This document shows positions 36,242 to 48,594 of a stretch of 64,000 nucleotides of DNA, in pieces (positions within the stretch are counted from its first letter, which is position 1; the number at the start of each line of letters is the position of its first letter). A program made the translations under genes and the position numbers. Under the pieces are notes generated by a model that had not been told where the DNA came from, did not search any database, and saw nothing but the letters and a program-made list of their open reading frames with translations. This stretch comes from Opeltia flavorubescens. Its lineage: Eukaryota; Ascomycota; Lecanoromycetes; Teloschistales; Teloschistaceae. The stretch is taken from contig KE546967.1 of assembly GCA_000442125.1 (NCBI GenBank), positions 620,001-684,000 on the forward strand, read 5' to 3'.

Positions 36242-37360
36242 ATTACTTATAGCAGTGATCATTAATGCCGAAGGGGGCTAGTCGATATTGTGAATGATAT
36301 GAGACTTGCAGAAGGATGAGGCTGAAAGGGGTATTTGTATCGTGTGTGTCGCGTTGTCGCTGGCACTCGTTCGTCACGGTCAGGATCATCAGCATATTTG
36401 CCAGCGCTTTCCTGGTTGGTGGGCAAATAAGGCCCAAGCAAGATCGATGATGTCTCGCGGGCTGTGGGTGACGTTTGTTGACATTGGTAGATCCACGAAC
36501 ATTTTCATGATATGGTCGACTGAAGCGGACATTACTGGAAGAAACGGGTAACATAGAAAGGTAATGTTGGCTGGTGGAGAAAAATAATAGAAATAAGCTT
36601 ACATTAAAGCTTCCTCCTACCTCCACAACGGTAGTAAACGGTGTAACAGTCAAGACCAGCGCATAGCAAATCTATTACTTCCCTTGTGCCCAGCAGGAGC
36701 ACCTATCATCCGATTTATCGGCTCCGCATTACTCTTCCTTGTATCACGAGCGAGTGTCTGGCTCATCAGCAGTAGAGTTACCATTCCTGCGAGAATTGGA
36801 TATTTTTCAGCCAGTTTCGGTTCAGAGACCTTTGAGTCCGCTTATGTACCTAGCCTTAATGCAAATTGATCATCATTTAGCTGGCCCGATAAGAAGAATG
36901 ACAGTATCGATAAAGGGGAGGGGGGTCCCATCGCTGTTGACGTGGAAGACGTATCCCAATGTAAGAAGAGGAAGCTTCGCCGACATCTCCATTGGCTGAT
37001 TAAAAAGGATGGTGAACGTTGAATTAATGTGTTGTAATATTCGCCAGCCATGATGGAAGATAGTGTTTGTACATTTTCGTGAACGTTTAAAGAAGATAAT
37101 GTGGATCTAGTGGCAGGCTGAATAAGCTCAGAACATTGCGAGTTGGCTATTTTCCCACGTGGCTTGGATGTAGCAATCAGGTTCTTGCACCTATCATTTA
37201 CCTGCTCCACTTGGGTGGCTCAACAGGAAAATTTGGAGTCGCTGTAAGCTGGCAAGCAGTATCGTCATGGCTATGATGCAGAGGCAAACACACGCTGGAC
37301 TAATGAAGCTGAAAGTTGTCTTTATTTCGTACTACTCAATGAACTATTTAAGATCTTGAA
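36242..37360. other. Intergenic region, no gene seen
   Basis: 1.1 kb between two divergent genes of unknown function. A 136-codon minus-strand frame (36243-36653) could add leader sequence to the 35807 gene but has no family character. Confidence 0.45.
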
Positions 37361-38224
37361 ATGGCCATTAGAGAAACATATTCAATGAAAAAGAAACGAA
37401 AATCAGTCTATATATCATCAAGTAGAACGACCATGGAAAACAACACGCTCACCTTCTCAACTGTGTACATCCGGATTCGGCAGGCCATGGGTTTGTGTAC
37501 CACTGTCACACCTGGGTGGAATCCGGATGGCTTATACGAAACCATCGAAAAGACTGTGATCGTTCCGTGTTCCGACGCTCTAAATACGAACTATCCCACT
37601 AGTAGGACGGCCGATACTATACAGCCCTTACTACAGGGATCGCCATTTCCAACGTCCTCGAATTCACATCACCAAGGAAAGAAAAATAGAAGCTCACTTG
37701 TTGTGGGGCTGATTGTGGGATTGGGTCTGGGATTGGTGATCATCGTACTGCTCCGTTGGATTTGGAAAGCACGCCATCCGACCAAAACACCGCATAGAAA
37801 CGCGCCAGCGGCCATAGCCCAGCCCAACAGAGCCGGTGCCGATCAGGCAATCCCAATGGTACCTTTCGGCCAACACACAGGCCATCACAATGCGGGAGAT
37901 GCCGCTCGTGAAAATGGTATCCGTAATGGCGCTGCCAACGGCGGTACTGGACCAACTCAAGATAACCGAGGCATCATTACTGGTGACCACGCTGACGAGG
38001 GTAATGCAACAAATGCTGCGAATGACACCACTGTTGACATCGTGATTCACAACGGCAACGGAGCAAGTCAGAGGGCAGAGGAAGCAGATACTGGAAACAA
38101 CGCTGGTCAACGCAACGATGAAAATCCTGCGAATAACGGTACTCTTGCCAATATGGCTACTCTAATCGGGGCTGTTCCATCCATCCGGCTTCTATGGGAT
38201 AATTTGAGGTTCTGGTATAAATAA
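37361..38224 (+). CDS. Unknown single-pass membrane protein, 287 aa, Asn/Gly/Ala-rich tail
   Basis: Single open frame from ATG at 37361 to TAA at 38224. The first 108 residues contain two Cys (GLCTTVTPGW and VIVPCSD) and no clear signal peptide; an in-frame ATG at 37433 or a hidden first exon could change the start. A strong transmembrane segment (about 111-133, VVGLIVGLGLGLVIIVLLRW) is followed by basic residues, then about 130 residues rich in Asn, Gly, Ala and Asp with repeated DN, NG and NN steps. The plan (small outer part, one membrane span, long disordered inner tail) recalls fungal wall-stress sensors, but there is no WSC or Ser/Thr-mucin domain. Function unknown. Confidence 0.5.
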   Translation: MAIRETYSMKKKRKSVYISSSRTTMENNTLTFSTVYIRIRQAMGLCTTVTPGWNPDGLYETIEKTVIVPCSDALNTNYPTSRTADTIQPLLQGSPFPTSSNSHHQGKKNRSSLVVGLIVGLGLGLVIIVLLRWIWKARHPTKTPHRNAPAAIAQPNRAGADQAIPMVPFGQHTGHHNAGDAARENGIRNGAANGGTGPTQDNRGIITGDHADEGNATNAANDTTVDIVIHNGNGASQRAEEADTGNNAGQRNDENPANNGTLANMATLIGAVPSIRLLWDNLRFWYK

Positions 38225-40269
38225 AAAGGATCTCGTCAGTTGCTTGGCGGCCACATTCTTATGTCATTCAGCCCTGCGAGGGACGTGGAGATCTTCGAGT
38301 CTAATCACAGCGAGTCGCCTGATGATTACGAGAGATTGCCTTCTTTATTCTATGGTCGAGCGTTTGAGGTCTAGTCGTGATCATCACAGAGGTTAACAGA
38401 GCCAGAACGGATGGCCAGTGATGTCATGCAACCACACTTACGTTCGCGATGTCCATCCTATGAGTTGATAAAGGTGAAGTCTCCAAGTAATGCGTATTGA
38501 AACCCAATGACGCCGACTCTGCATGTTTAATGGACCTGGGGGAACGTTATTGCGCATTTATACTGTGATGGCGGCGTGTTATTTTCTTCTTTCAAATTTA
38601 GCGATTGATAAGAGATGTATGCATTCGAAATCTTCTTGTTTACATGACTCCTGGAAGATTGAATATGTAAATACCATGATCGCAGCTACCTCATGCATGA
38701 ATCGAAACACTATTATTGGAGGATTTCCTGGCGGCCGTGAAGAAAACAGAGATGGCAGTCACAAGGTGATCTTAATTCTTTGCATGTTGGTAGTTTTGCC
38801 GTGCTCAACTTGCGAGAAAGACGGGGGCGAAATATAGCAAATACAGTGATTTGAAAACCTAACGGTGGAAAGAAAACCTTTATCGCATAAACTGTGATAG
38901 AGATGTCTCCTCCGTTGAGTGTATCACCCAGCGGATCACCGTATTACCTGCGGAAGCGCCCCGAAAACCGCGAGAATTTTTGTAGCTCGGAGGACTAATA
39001 GTCTTCAAACGAAGGAACGAATCTGTCAAGCTTAGTGGCTTTCGACTTCTTTAAAAAAGTGCAAGGAAGGAGTAGCTCCACGGATATTAGTGCTGTATTT
39101 TGTTCTCGTATGGGAAGAAATCTCCCGGCGGCTGTATATCAGAATCAAAGGGAGATACCGTTCATGCCACTGCTTCGACGAATTCCGTGTTCTCGAACGA
39201 GTATTTGGACTCGTCCCCGAGAATACCCACGGCACTCGGCCATGATACCCAATCCAAGTATCCCAGGTATTTAGAATTGTATTCCAAACTGGCACTGGTG
39301 CCAACCCAAAGAACACAGCTGATAGAGACAAAGAATATATGTACAACTATATGGAAAGAGTGGACAACATCGTTGCTGCTAGCGTGCTGAGATATGCTTG
39401 AAATTATCATTAATCTAAAGCAGTGGGTGCTTTCTTTTACCCAGCTGAACATTATACTTCTGCTTGGGATTAAGTATGTCAATGATCCTGTTTGCCCTGG
39501 TTCGATGGCTCTATCACGGGGAGAATTGAGTGAGTAAAGGCATACTTTAGCTACTCACTTCTCTAAAATATGGGTTTTGCACCATATAGGAATTCTTCAA
39601 TTGCTTCTTCATGCGTACGATGATTGGTAGTGCACCCTTAGGTGTCATCCTGTTTCTCAGCCCGGAGCCTTATCAAAAATCCATTTGCATAGAATAAGGA
39701 GCCATCTAACAGTAGTTGCCGGCTTCTATTTGGGAGAAATGACGATTCTCAAACCACGTTGTTGGCGTGGAGGGTCGGTCAGCAAATCCGAACCAGCATC
39801 GACTCCTCTGGATCCATTACAGGATTAAGGAGACAATTATATGAATTAAACATCTTTTCCTAGGACTAGCATGGTCAGCACCAATATTCTGCAAGGGTTT
39901 CCGTTATGGAAGGTCCACTCGTTTGATTGACGCATGCATGAGAGATAATGCTGTTAATGAATGTCAAGCTTTGTGATAGACTAGACTTGATGATTTTACG
40001 ATCGTCGACTGGTTTCTTCAGGTTAGCGTCCTCCGGTGCAGTCCGATTCTGTTGTTGGAATCTCGGTGCTTCTATTTTCAATAAGCCCATTACCCGACAC
40101 TGACTGAATAAAAACGAGATGCTACCTCATGCGCGATAACTTCCGCCCGAACCTTGGCTAGTGCTTGTAGTAAAGCAGAGCCCGTATCGGATGGTGCGGG
40201 CTAGGAATAGGACCGGTTTCCTGGATCAAAAATGAAGCGGATGTATACTCCATCGGGTGTTCCATGCTC
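38225..40269. other. Intergenic region, no gene seen
   Basis: 2 kb. Frames at 38523-38837 and 39032-39482 overlap on both strands and show no recognisable protein content. Confidence 0.45.
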
Positions 40270-41155
40270 CTAGAATCTGAATTTTGGTCCAATGAACACA
40301 AGCATAATAGCGATTATCCAGAGCCCTCCAATCCAGGCGTATAGCATCATTCTACCCCACCAACCTTTCCCTTCACTCATTCTTCTCAACATCCCCATCC
40401 TCTTCCCAGCTGCCTGCATGCCGGTCTCGTTCTTCTCCAAACCTTCTTGGGCACGAGCAAGAGCTTCATTGTCGAGATCAAGAGAGGAGGAAAAAGCAAG
40501 AGTCGAAGATTTCAGTTGAGCGACAAGCGAGACCATAGAGCTGGTAAGGTCCATCTGCTCAGTGGAACTCGACTCAAGTAGCTGAGCCGTGGGGTTAGAG
40601 GGAAGTGCGGTGGATGCACCCGAGGACGCTGCAGGCTTTGAGGATTGAGAACGATTACGAAGATTTGACTCTAGAAGAGTCTCATTCTCTTGCCGGCCAT
40701 GACTCGGAGTCAATGGACCAGGGGACGTAGCAGTGCTACCTGAAGAGGGAGACTGAACACGTTCCCCAACCAAATCTTCACCTTCGCTTTCTGAACTGTA
40801 GGCATCAGAGTCTTGGCTATCTAACTCATGCAGTCGTTCTGTAAGACGCTTGATCAGAGCTCGTTGGTCAAAGAGGGTCCTTTGGCGTTCTTGTTTCCGA
40901 GATTGGATTTTCAGGTTTGATGACTCATGTTCCAGGCGAAGGAGCAAAGTACGGGCATGCTCGAGATTCTGTGTAATGTGTCAATTGCAGGACGACGAGA
41001 GAGGAAGTGAAGTATGAGCTGACAGCAGAGGTTTTTGCGCGTTCAAAGCTTGAAAGAGCCAAGCGAGGATCAGGGGATATCAGGATCTTCCGCTCCAGCC
41101 GAGAAAGAGCACGTGTAAGATTGATTGCTGTGTTTTCTGTAACCTCTCCCATCAT
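40270..41155 (-). CDS. USE1: SNARE protein Use1
   Basis: ER-localised SNARE required for Golgi-to-ER retrograde fusion; partner of Ufe1, Sec20 and Sec22. Exons (minus): 41155-41024 and 40968-40270; 831 nt, 276 aa. Start MMGEVTENTAINLTRALSRL, then LERKILISPDPRLALSSFER, NLEHARTLLLRLEHESSNLK, a Ser-rich linker with an acidic patch, the SNARE-like helix SSTLAFSSSLDLDNEALARA and NETGMQAAGKRMGMLRRM, and the C-terminal anchor MLYAWIGGLWIIAIMLVFIG with only four residues after it (tail-anchored). The motif GKGWWGRMMLY before the anchor is typical of fungal Use1. The COPI gene SEC28, acting in the same route, is 33 kb away; no operon-like link is implied. Confidence 0.88.
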
Positions 41156-44100
41156 CTATCGAGGCGTGGCCAATTCACAAGAAGTATGAGGATCAATCAC
41201 CCGAGGTACGTATTCTTTACGCCTAGGCAAGAAGCGGTTCTAGCGCCAATGCCCGCTGCATATCACGTGACTTTTTGCGAACATGTGAAAAAATCCATTA
41301 TCCTCAGGCCTCGCCGTTTCTTTCGATTCGTCCAGTCGAGTGTTAATACGCGGAGGCAGGTCTAAAGAATGATCTGTATGTATAAATGCAACTATAAGCA
41401 GTGTTTTTCGCCATCAATCAGGCTGCTCTTTTCGCAATGACGAACCCAATCAATATTCGATTCCAGCCACCAATTATTGCATAGAACCGTCGATTGAAAC
41501 CTGGCTTGTACCACTTTTTCCAAGCATTTTGCTTCAGTGTGCTGTGCATATTGGTACAGACATTGAGCTCGCCTCCATGTCGTTGATAGTTCATCTCCAA
41601 CGAGGGCCGTGGAAGAGCAAGCTAGTGCTAATGTGAGTGCTCTGTATTCCATTTCATTGCAGCATCTACTCTTGTGATGATCCGACAAAAGCATAGTTCA
41701 ACTGAAGATCTACGGATCCATGAACGAACAACATGTTACCATCTTTCGCTCCTATCTGAAAAGATCCAACAACCTTCCGCCTCTGCACTCATTCGTTTCG
41801 TTCGAAAGCTGACCAATTATAAGAACAACATAGACCTTGTCCGTTGCCCCTCAACACTGGGAGTCATGTGGCGACCCTTCATTGTTCCACTACAGCCCGT
41901 CAATGTTGCAGAGCTCTTAATCCGGACGGTTCAATTCTTAGAGCACCCACGTAGTGCTGACCGGGACGCATGGGAAGCTTCCGTCGAGCTATTGCTGCAT
42001 ACTTCTGCAAAGTCGCTATGAATGCACGCATATCACATTGTAGGCTATCGGTCAAGGTCTCCTCATCACCTGTCTTACCGTGTTCGACGGCGACAGAATC
42101 AAAGCACTACATCTTCCAGACACTTTATCCTCCTTTGTTTGCAAGTGGTTCAGGTCCTGTTATGATAGGTCCGTAAATCTGAGGGAATCCTGAGAGATCT
42201 TTCCCGAGATCTACTTCGGCCCTGACGATCAGCTGCTCGTATCCTGCAGGAAGGCGAATGGGCCGACTGACGAGATCACTCAGTCAGCGGGGTAGATGTC
42301 AGACCAATAATGCGTGCCTTCGGACACATGCAAGCTACTGGAGGGATCCTCTTCTTCTGTCTTCTCAATGCTGTCACCCCCACGACATTGCATTTATCGT
42401 CTACCAATCGCTTCGGTAGCAACGGAAATCTGTGTATGTCTCCTCCAAGAGCACCGAACATTCCTGCGAAGCAATAGGTGGCGACGTCCATGATCATTGT
42501 CGAATAGAGAGACATCTTAGAAACAGACAAAGCCTTGGAACAAGACGGGCCAAGGACGGGGCTGCGAGAGCCTGTTACTCAGTAAAGAGAGTCATGATGT
42601 GAGGCTGGGGTAAGTGTCGCAGCTATTGTCGTTACACACAAGTTGTTTGTCCCGCTTATTGGCCTATGGCTGGGTCAGAGCGCCTTGAGGACTGACACGT
42701 CACGCCAAGCATGCCCCAAAGAGGCAGCAGAGAGCTTAGCGACGTGATCAACGTGCAGCAACCAACATGGGAATGGAAGCAATCGCATCGAATCATGCTG
42801 CCAGCAACCGTCTCGCACGCTGCCGCTTTCGCTGATAACAAATGCACCAGCGTCGCTGGTGCCCCCAATTTCGGAGGACCCACTCCTGCTTCGTTGTCCT
42901 GCTCACTTTAAGTCCACATGATTCCCTTCCTCCCCAACGTCCTCTCATTCATCTGGATTATACACGCAGCAACAGCTTCAGTCGTTCTAGCAATCTGGTT
43001 TCAATCTTTATTGACCTGACGTCTTGCATCATTGTGATTTTGTATCTGCCTTGTGCTAGCACAGGCCATTACCTGGACTATACATTTGATCAACTTCCAG
43101 GCATATACTTCCGGACTCTACAATAAATAAGCGTGTCACTGCAAGCCGCAAACATCGCTGGGAAGGTTGAGCAACCGCTTTGACCGTTTGGACCTTATTG
43201 AGGTATTACCCTTTACATCGTACAACGAGCGCCGTCAATGTTGCTTTTTTTTTTCGTTTTCCTATGCTTTCCTTTGTTCTTTTCTTTACCTTGCATGGAC
43301 CCTGCCCTCGGATTTTAGAGCTGGACCCCAGGCTTCGAAAATGACCAGAGGACACCGAGTTGGTTCCATTGACGAGCGTCGGAGACTTCTCGCAAAGGCT
43401 ACAGCTGACCCGACTTGCCCTTGTTTAATACCCTTTAAGGCCGGACCCTTTCCTGCTTCCACCAGTCTCGGAATTCAGGCTCCTCTGACTATCTCGCGGA
43501 CAATACCGAGGATATGGATCTGGACAAAGACTTGCAACCGCAGTCTTGGAATAAGTCATGCACTGGGAATGCATTTACCATCGTCAAATATTGACTCTGG
43601 TGTATTGCATCTCCTGTCATGATCAGTCACGATCTATTTATCGTGACCTGATCTCTTGCTCTCGGAACGTGTACTCGTAACGGCTATCTGTGGCTGGCTT
43701 TTGAGATGCCTTCCTGTCCTGTATGCCATTAAGGAATGTGAATTGTTCTTAACCATGGATTTTGCTCCTCAGTAGTCCCGGTGAGTGTCAGGCCAGGTCG
43801 CCGCAGCCCCGAAGGACCCCCAACGCAGCAAAGAACCAACAAGCCCTATCATTGGTGGAATACCCGATCGACCTTGCCATTACCTGCTTCACATCAGGAC
43901 TCTCCTCTACCAACGACATCTGCCATAGTCGGCCGATATTCTCAGCGATCTCCACTTACAACGGCTTTGGACTCTGAAATGTGACGAACCACTCTCTAGG
44001 ACCGACCGTCCAAACCAGGCCGCCTCGCTGATGCAAAACATCTATATGTTCTGGATTGTATGAGCACTCGCGAGTGCGGCTGGATCGGTGCTGGAAGTCA

Positions 44101-44261
44101 CATGCCAGGGGAACCTCTGTTAATTACGATACCTATAGAGCATCTGCTTGTTTTTTAAATTGCTCAGTCGTTTTATCTTGTTCTTTGCAGAGATAGATTT
44201 CGGTAGACACTCGTCACGGCTGTTACTGACTGGTGACCGTAGCTTCTGTAAGAATACAACC
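41156..44261. other. 3.1-kb region upstream of the C2H2 factor, no confident gene
   Basis: Contains the divergent promoter of USE1 and a long upstream region of the zinc-finger gene. Open frames at 41392-41694 (minus, 100 codons), 41674-42021 (plus), 42276-42530 (minus) and 43167-43622 (plus, 151 codons) have no recognisable domains. A perfect 19-bp palindrome lies at 42844-42862. Several short frames with ATG precede 44262 and would act as upstream ORFs if the leader is long. Confidence 0.45.
42844..42862. promoter_or_regulatory. Perfect 19-bp palindrome, GC-rich
   Basis: GCACCAGCG-T-CGCTGGTGC, nine-base arms around one base, 1.4 kb upstream of the C2H2 factor. Could be a dimer binding site or an RNA hairpin. 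No known site name is claimed. Confidence 0.4.
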
Positions 44262-46175
44262 ATGGCCAAGGGATCACAAGCTACCAGGACCATAACCAGG
44301 AGGAAGTTCCCGCTTTCAGGATGCCGATCTACTGAAACTACTTGTACTAAGCAACGACCAAATTCCATGGATTTTCCCAAGAAGGAGGACGTGACTTGCG
44401 GTGGTCCAGCCTCGTCCTTGAACAAGGTGTCTTTGACCAGGAATGTTTCTTCACGATCAAGGACGGAACACAGAACGTTCTATGATGATCCAGTCACCGT
44501 CAGGCAATGGGCTGCCGAGACTGACCCGAATACTTCTGTCGATTTTGCAGAGTATGGACTTCCAGAGACTGGCTATGGCATTGATTTCTCGGCAATTTGT
44601 GCTACCCCCCCAATCCCAGGCTCTTTCTCAGTTTCGTGTTCTGATGTTCCCCATGTTTCTTTTCCTGTTGCCCGTGGATTCCAAGATGATGACTTCAGCG
44701 CTCCATGCGCCCCTCCCATGCCGAGTGGAATGGCCCGAACCCTAGGGGATCCTCTCGGACTCGAAGCGTACAGTGGTGCTGATCCCATGAGGAATTATGA
44801 GACCTGGTCATACCCAACCCCAACCGCAGAAGACATGCCATATTCTACTTCCACCGTTCCATGTTACCCATATAGCGGGGATAGCAGCGTTGAGCCCAGG
44901 TTTTCTGATTGGCCCACTAATATGTACTTGCCGGACAACGAAACTTCTGGAGAAGGATATCCCTGCAGCTCTAATACCTTGGCATGGTCACCAATACTGG
45001 CGACGGACCCATCCGTGTCTTCTTCATATTCTCGGAGCAGTTATCTGGCCATGCAAGCCAACACTCCTCTATCACCTGTTGCGCAGGAACCTGATTGGTC
45101 GATTGATCCGGTAACTTGTCAGGAAGAACCGTTGTTCTATCCCGCATTCAGCCTGGGCGAGACGTTCTCGCAGCCTGCTGGCCTTCTCAATGGGCATGAT
45201 TCCATGAGGTTTGTTGACGACTATATCTGCACCAACAATTACTGACAAGTAAACCAGCACTGTGAAACCATCTAGACCGTTTCAACGGACTCCCATCGCT
45301 GGAATGGACTTTTGGACCCAGGAAGACCCATGGCCCCAGGCTTCTGTTGTTCCAACCTCCAATAACGTTCCTAGTACAAGGCGGTCCAGCGATGTTGAGA
45401 CCACCACCACTGCAAGGGAGCACCCGCTCTACCAGGCCGGGCCAAAGGAAGATGGATTGTACCATTGTCCCTTCGCGGGTTCAGATGACTGTTCGCATAA
45501 GCCGGAAAAGCTGAAGTGCAACTATGAGTGAGATGAAATCAGATTAAATAAGAGAAGACGGCACTAATGAATACCCTCAGTAAGCACCTAGACTCCCACC
45601 TGAAACCATACCGTTGCAAGCTTTCTACATGTTCGACCTTGGCCTTCTCGTCTACAGCTTGCTTGCTGCGTCATGAGAGGGAAGCCCACGGAATGCATGG
45701 CCATGGAGATAAACCCCATTTGTGTACCTACCAGGACTGTGAGCGCTCGATCCCAGGTAATGGCTTTCCTCGTCGCTGGAATCTTTACGATCACATGAGG
45801 CGAGTCCACGCATACACAGGATCAGCGTCGTCTCCTGGCAGCACATCACCAACACCATCGTCAGCGAGCTCCTACTGCCCAGGGCAGGCAACGTTGGCTC
45901 TGCGAAAACGAAGGACATCCAGTCCTCCTAGAGCCGAGGCAATGAAGAAAAGCAGATCGAACAATTCCAGCAAGCCAATCACCAGTGCCGTGTCTCAAGG
46001 GAAACAGAGGCATTCTATGCAGCTTGTTTTCCAGCAACACAAAGCGGCGATCAACGCCCGGATGGCTGCATTGGATCCCACGGATGCTTCGGCTTTGGAA
46101 CAAATCAATGCAGACTGTGCCATTCTCCGGACCATGGCCATGAACATCCAGGACGCATCCCATTTGGCCCAGTGA
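44262..46175 (+). CDS. C2H2 zinc-finger transcription factor
   Basis: Predicted DNA-binding regulator. Exons: 44262-45208, 45258-45527, 45581-46175; 1812 nt, 603 aa. The start ATG at 44262 has a good context (AACCATGG); the frame is open back to 44148 but the leader text looks non-coding. The first 380 residues are Ser/Pro/Tyr-rich and disordered. Three C2H2-like fingers follow at about 385-490: C-x8-C...KHLDSH (split by the second intron), CKLSTC...RHEREAH, and CTYQDC...DHMRRVH. A basic patch (LRKRRTSSPPR, MKKSRSNNSSK) and a helical C-terminus end the protein. It resembles uncharacterised fungal C2H2 proteins with an irregular first finger; target genes unknown. Confidence 0.8.
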
Positions 46176-48594
46176 TATTTTTCCCTTTTTTTGGATTCAG
46201 GATACCTACAGGAAAATACGTACATACAGAGAAAAGCCGCAGTCCCAGTCTGCGCATCATGACGTCTGTCATGATTTTCTCTACTTTTGTTCCTTGTCTA
46301 TTCTCCGTCTTGGCTTGATTTTTGGTTCCTTTCGTGTCTGCCATGGTTTCTACGTCCCAAGAATTTTTGCCTTTGGAGCCCGTCTGAGGAACATACCAAG
46401 GATCCGTTCGAGTGAATGTTGTAAAATCCCTGGATCTGTAGTTTTCCAAGGGCTGGTGGATACTTGATGCTTGATTCGCTTGTTTCTCACCTCGTGTCTA
46501 TGCTGACAGGATTTTATTGGCTGACTGTACCTATCCTTGTGCTTGCTTGTTTGTTCTGTGGTCGGCCATCTGCGTGCACTCGATTTGTTGCTCAGAGGCA
46601 GTCCTCTACAGAGCCCATGTTTGATTTGGAAGGAAAAAAGAACCTGTGCTATGAATGGATGTTGGCTGTCTGAAACCTTGTGTTCACTGGGAGGATCTTG
46701 CGTGCTTCGCAGATTTGGCCGGCTTTTTGATGAAAAAATGATTTGAATTTACTTTGTTTGAGCGGGGCGAGTAGCTGTAGGTAGCGAAGAGAGATGGAGA
46801 AAATGAAATATGATTTAACGTCAGTTTATTTCCTTCTAAAATAAGATTTTGCAATCCTTTCCTTCTCGTCCGTTTGGATCGAATCCGTATATCCAGCCCA
46901 ACATTCTCTAACCCTCCCACGATCGAACGGTATGCTGCTTCATTGGAACTACATCTCTACATTGTAATGTTCGATCTCGTGGTAACGGTTTCGTTGTGTC
47001 GGAAGGCTGTCCATCTATGGATGATAGTGTATGTATGCGGAGAAGGAAAAGGTGTGCAAAGGGGTTAATTTGCCTGTGGTGAGGTTTGGAGTAGGCAATT
47101 AGGGTGCATTTGGAGGTCATAAGGGGTCTTGAAAGACGGTGCTGAATACAAGGTCTGCTTGTTCAAGACTTTTCACCGCTATTGTTTCAGCAAAGCCAAA
47201 CAGGGGCTGGGGGAAAGAGTCAGATGGTAAGTCCAATGTGGCCAACAATCTCAAGGTGAGACAACAAGACTGCTGCTGCAATTAGAATGAGTCTCCTATA
47301 CCTTACTTTGAGTATTCATGTTCCACTGGAAAAAGGAAAAAGGGTACTTCTGCAATTCCATCCTGGTCATCTCTTCCAATAAAGCAAACCGCATCCCATG
47401 ATGATCGAGCTCAATGTCGCCACAAGCAACGGCATCAGTTTCACTGGGGCAAAGATAGTACAATGCGAGCATGAATGCCATTTATACAGGGCGATATGAA
47501 CCTGCATCGAACACGCTCTCTTAATCTGGCTAGAAAGCCAGTCCAGGCCAGTGTGTATTTGTTCATAGGATTCAATCCAGGATTTGGGAAATCATACACT
47601 GGAGAAGTCATCTCCCTTCCTCTTCCTCTTTCTTCTCCTTTCTTACCAACTACTGAAAAGCGAGTTCTGGAAACACAAGCTTGTGGAAATTCCGTTTCAG
47701 GGTAGAGGGCCATCCTTATTTGAATTGTACACCTCCGACCCTTGGTAGGCGTTTGATCTCTTGAGTCTTAACACACGCAGATTCGTGGTTTTTCATCACT
47801 GACTCTTAATTATTGCTCCATGATGTCTACGCGTTGAAAACTACCGTATTCTGTTCTAGCGACATAATCAAAGCTGGAATACTTTACTTCTCGACGGATC
47901 AAACTTTACGCTATTGGTTTTCCTAATCTTTCAAAACATATAGCTTCAATGGCTGTATATGCTCTATTGAGGCCGCAGAAATTTGAAGCATTTCTCCTAC
48001 CAGCTCGGAATCGACAAGTTCCTCACCTACTTCCAGACAAGGATTGTTAACGACGAAACAGGCATGGGTTCTGGAACGGCAGAAAATACATTCTCAGGAT
48101 GGACAAGATAGCTCTTACCCAGAAGAATTTCAACGAAGCCAGCATTGTGGACTATTTATACCACTCCTGTGCCTTCCGTGTCATTACACGCTCCTAACCT
48201 GGCAGAACGCGAATCTCATGTTCGAGTTCCATCTCGAAGAAATATCCTCTTTCAGTGAAATTCTGTCGTGATGGCGCCTTTAAAGGGCTGGAAATATGAC
48301 AAAATGAAACAGAAAGAACATGACATATTTGGAATTAGCATGGTCTTTTTCGACACATACCTGCTACATAGTATACTGCTCGATAGCAACCGCAAGAAAT
48401 GGAAAGCTCATCAGGAAATATTTGAAAGGTCTCACAAAACGAGTGTCGTTCTCCATATGATGGGGTAGCTGAGAATGCTCATATATACAATTTTCTTTCT
48501 CTTTCTCGAAAGTCATTTGACCGGATATACATATACTCTTTGCTGGACAACTAGAATTCTTTTGTACAAATCTCAAAAGAGCTTCACCATCGAT
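46176..48594. other. Intergenic region, no gene seen
   Basis: 2.4 kb. Many short frames on both strands; none has a convincing start, splice continuation or recognisable motif. Probably the 3' UTR of the C2H2 gene and the promoter of the F-box gene. Confidence 0.45.

Noticed and set aside
41392-41694. 100-codon Cys/Trp-containing minus-strand frame
   Set aside because: No signal peptide or family pattern; kept only as a note in the intergenic entry.
42276-42530. Minus-strand frame resembling a fragment of a membrane transporter
   Set aside because: Only a brief hydrophobic Gly-rich stretch; the opposite strand is equally open; no conserved motif.
43167-43622. 151-codon plus-strand frame before the C2H2 factor
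   Set aside because: Possible earlier exon, but no donor gives a sensible join to the zinc-finger frame and no family character is seen.
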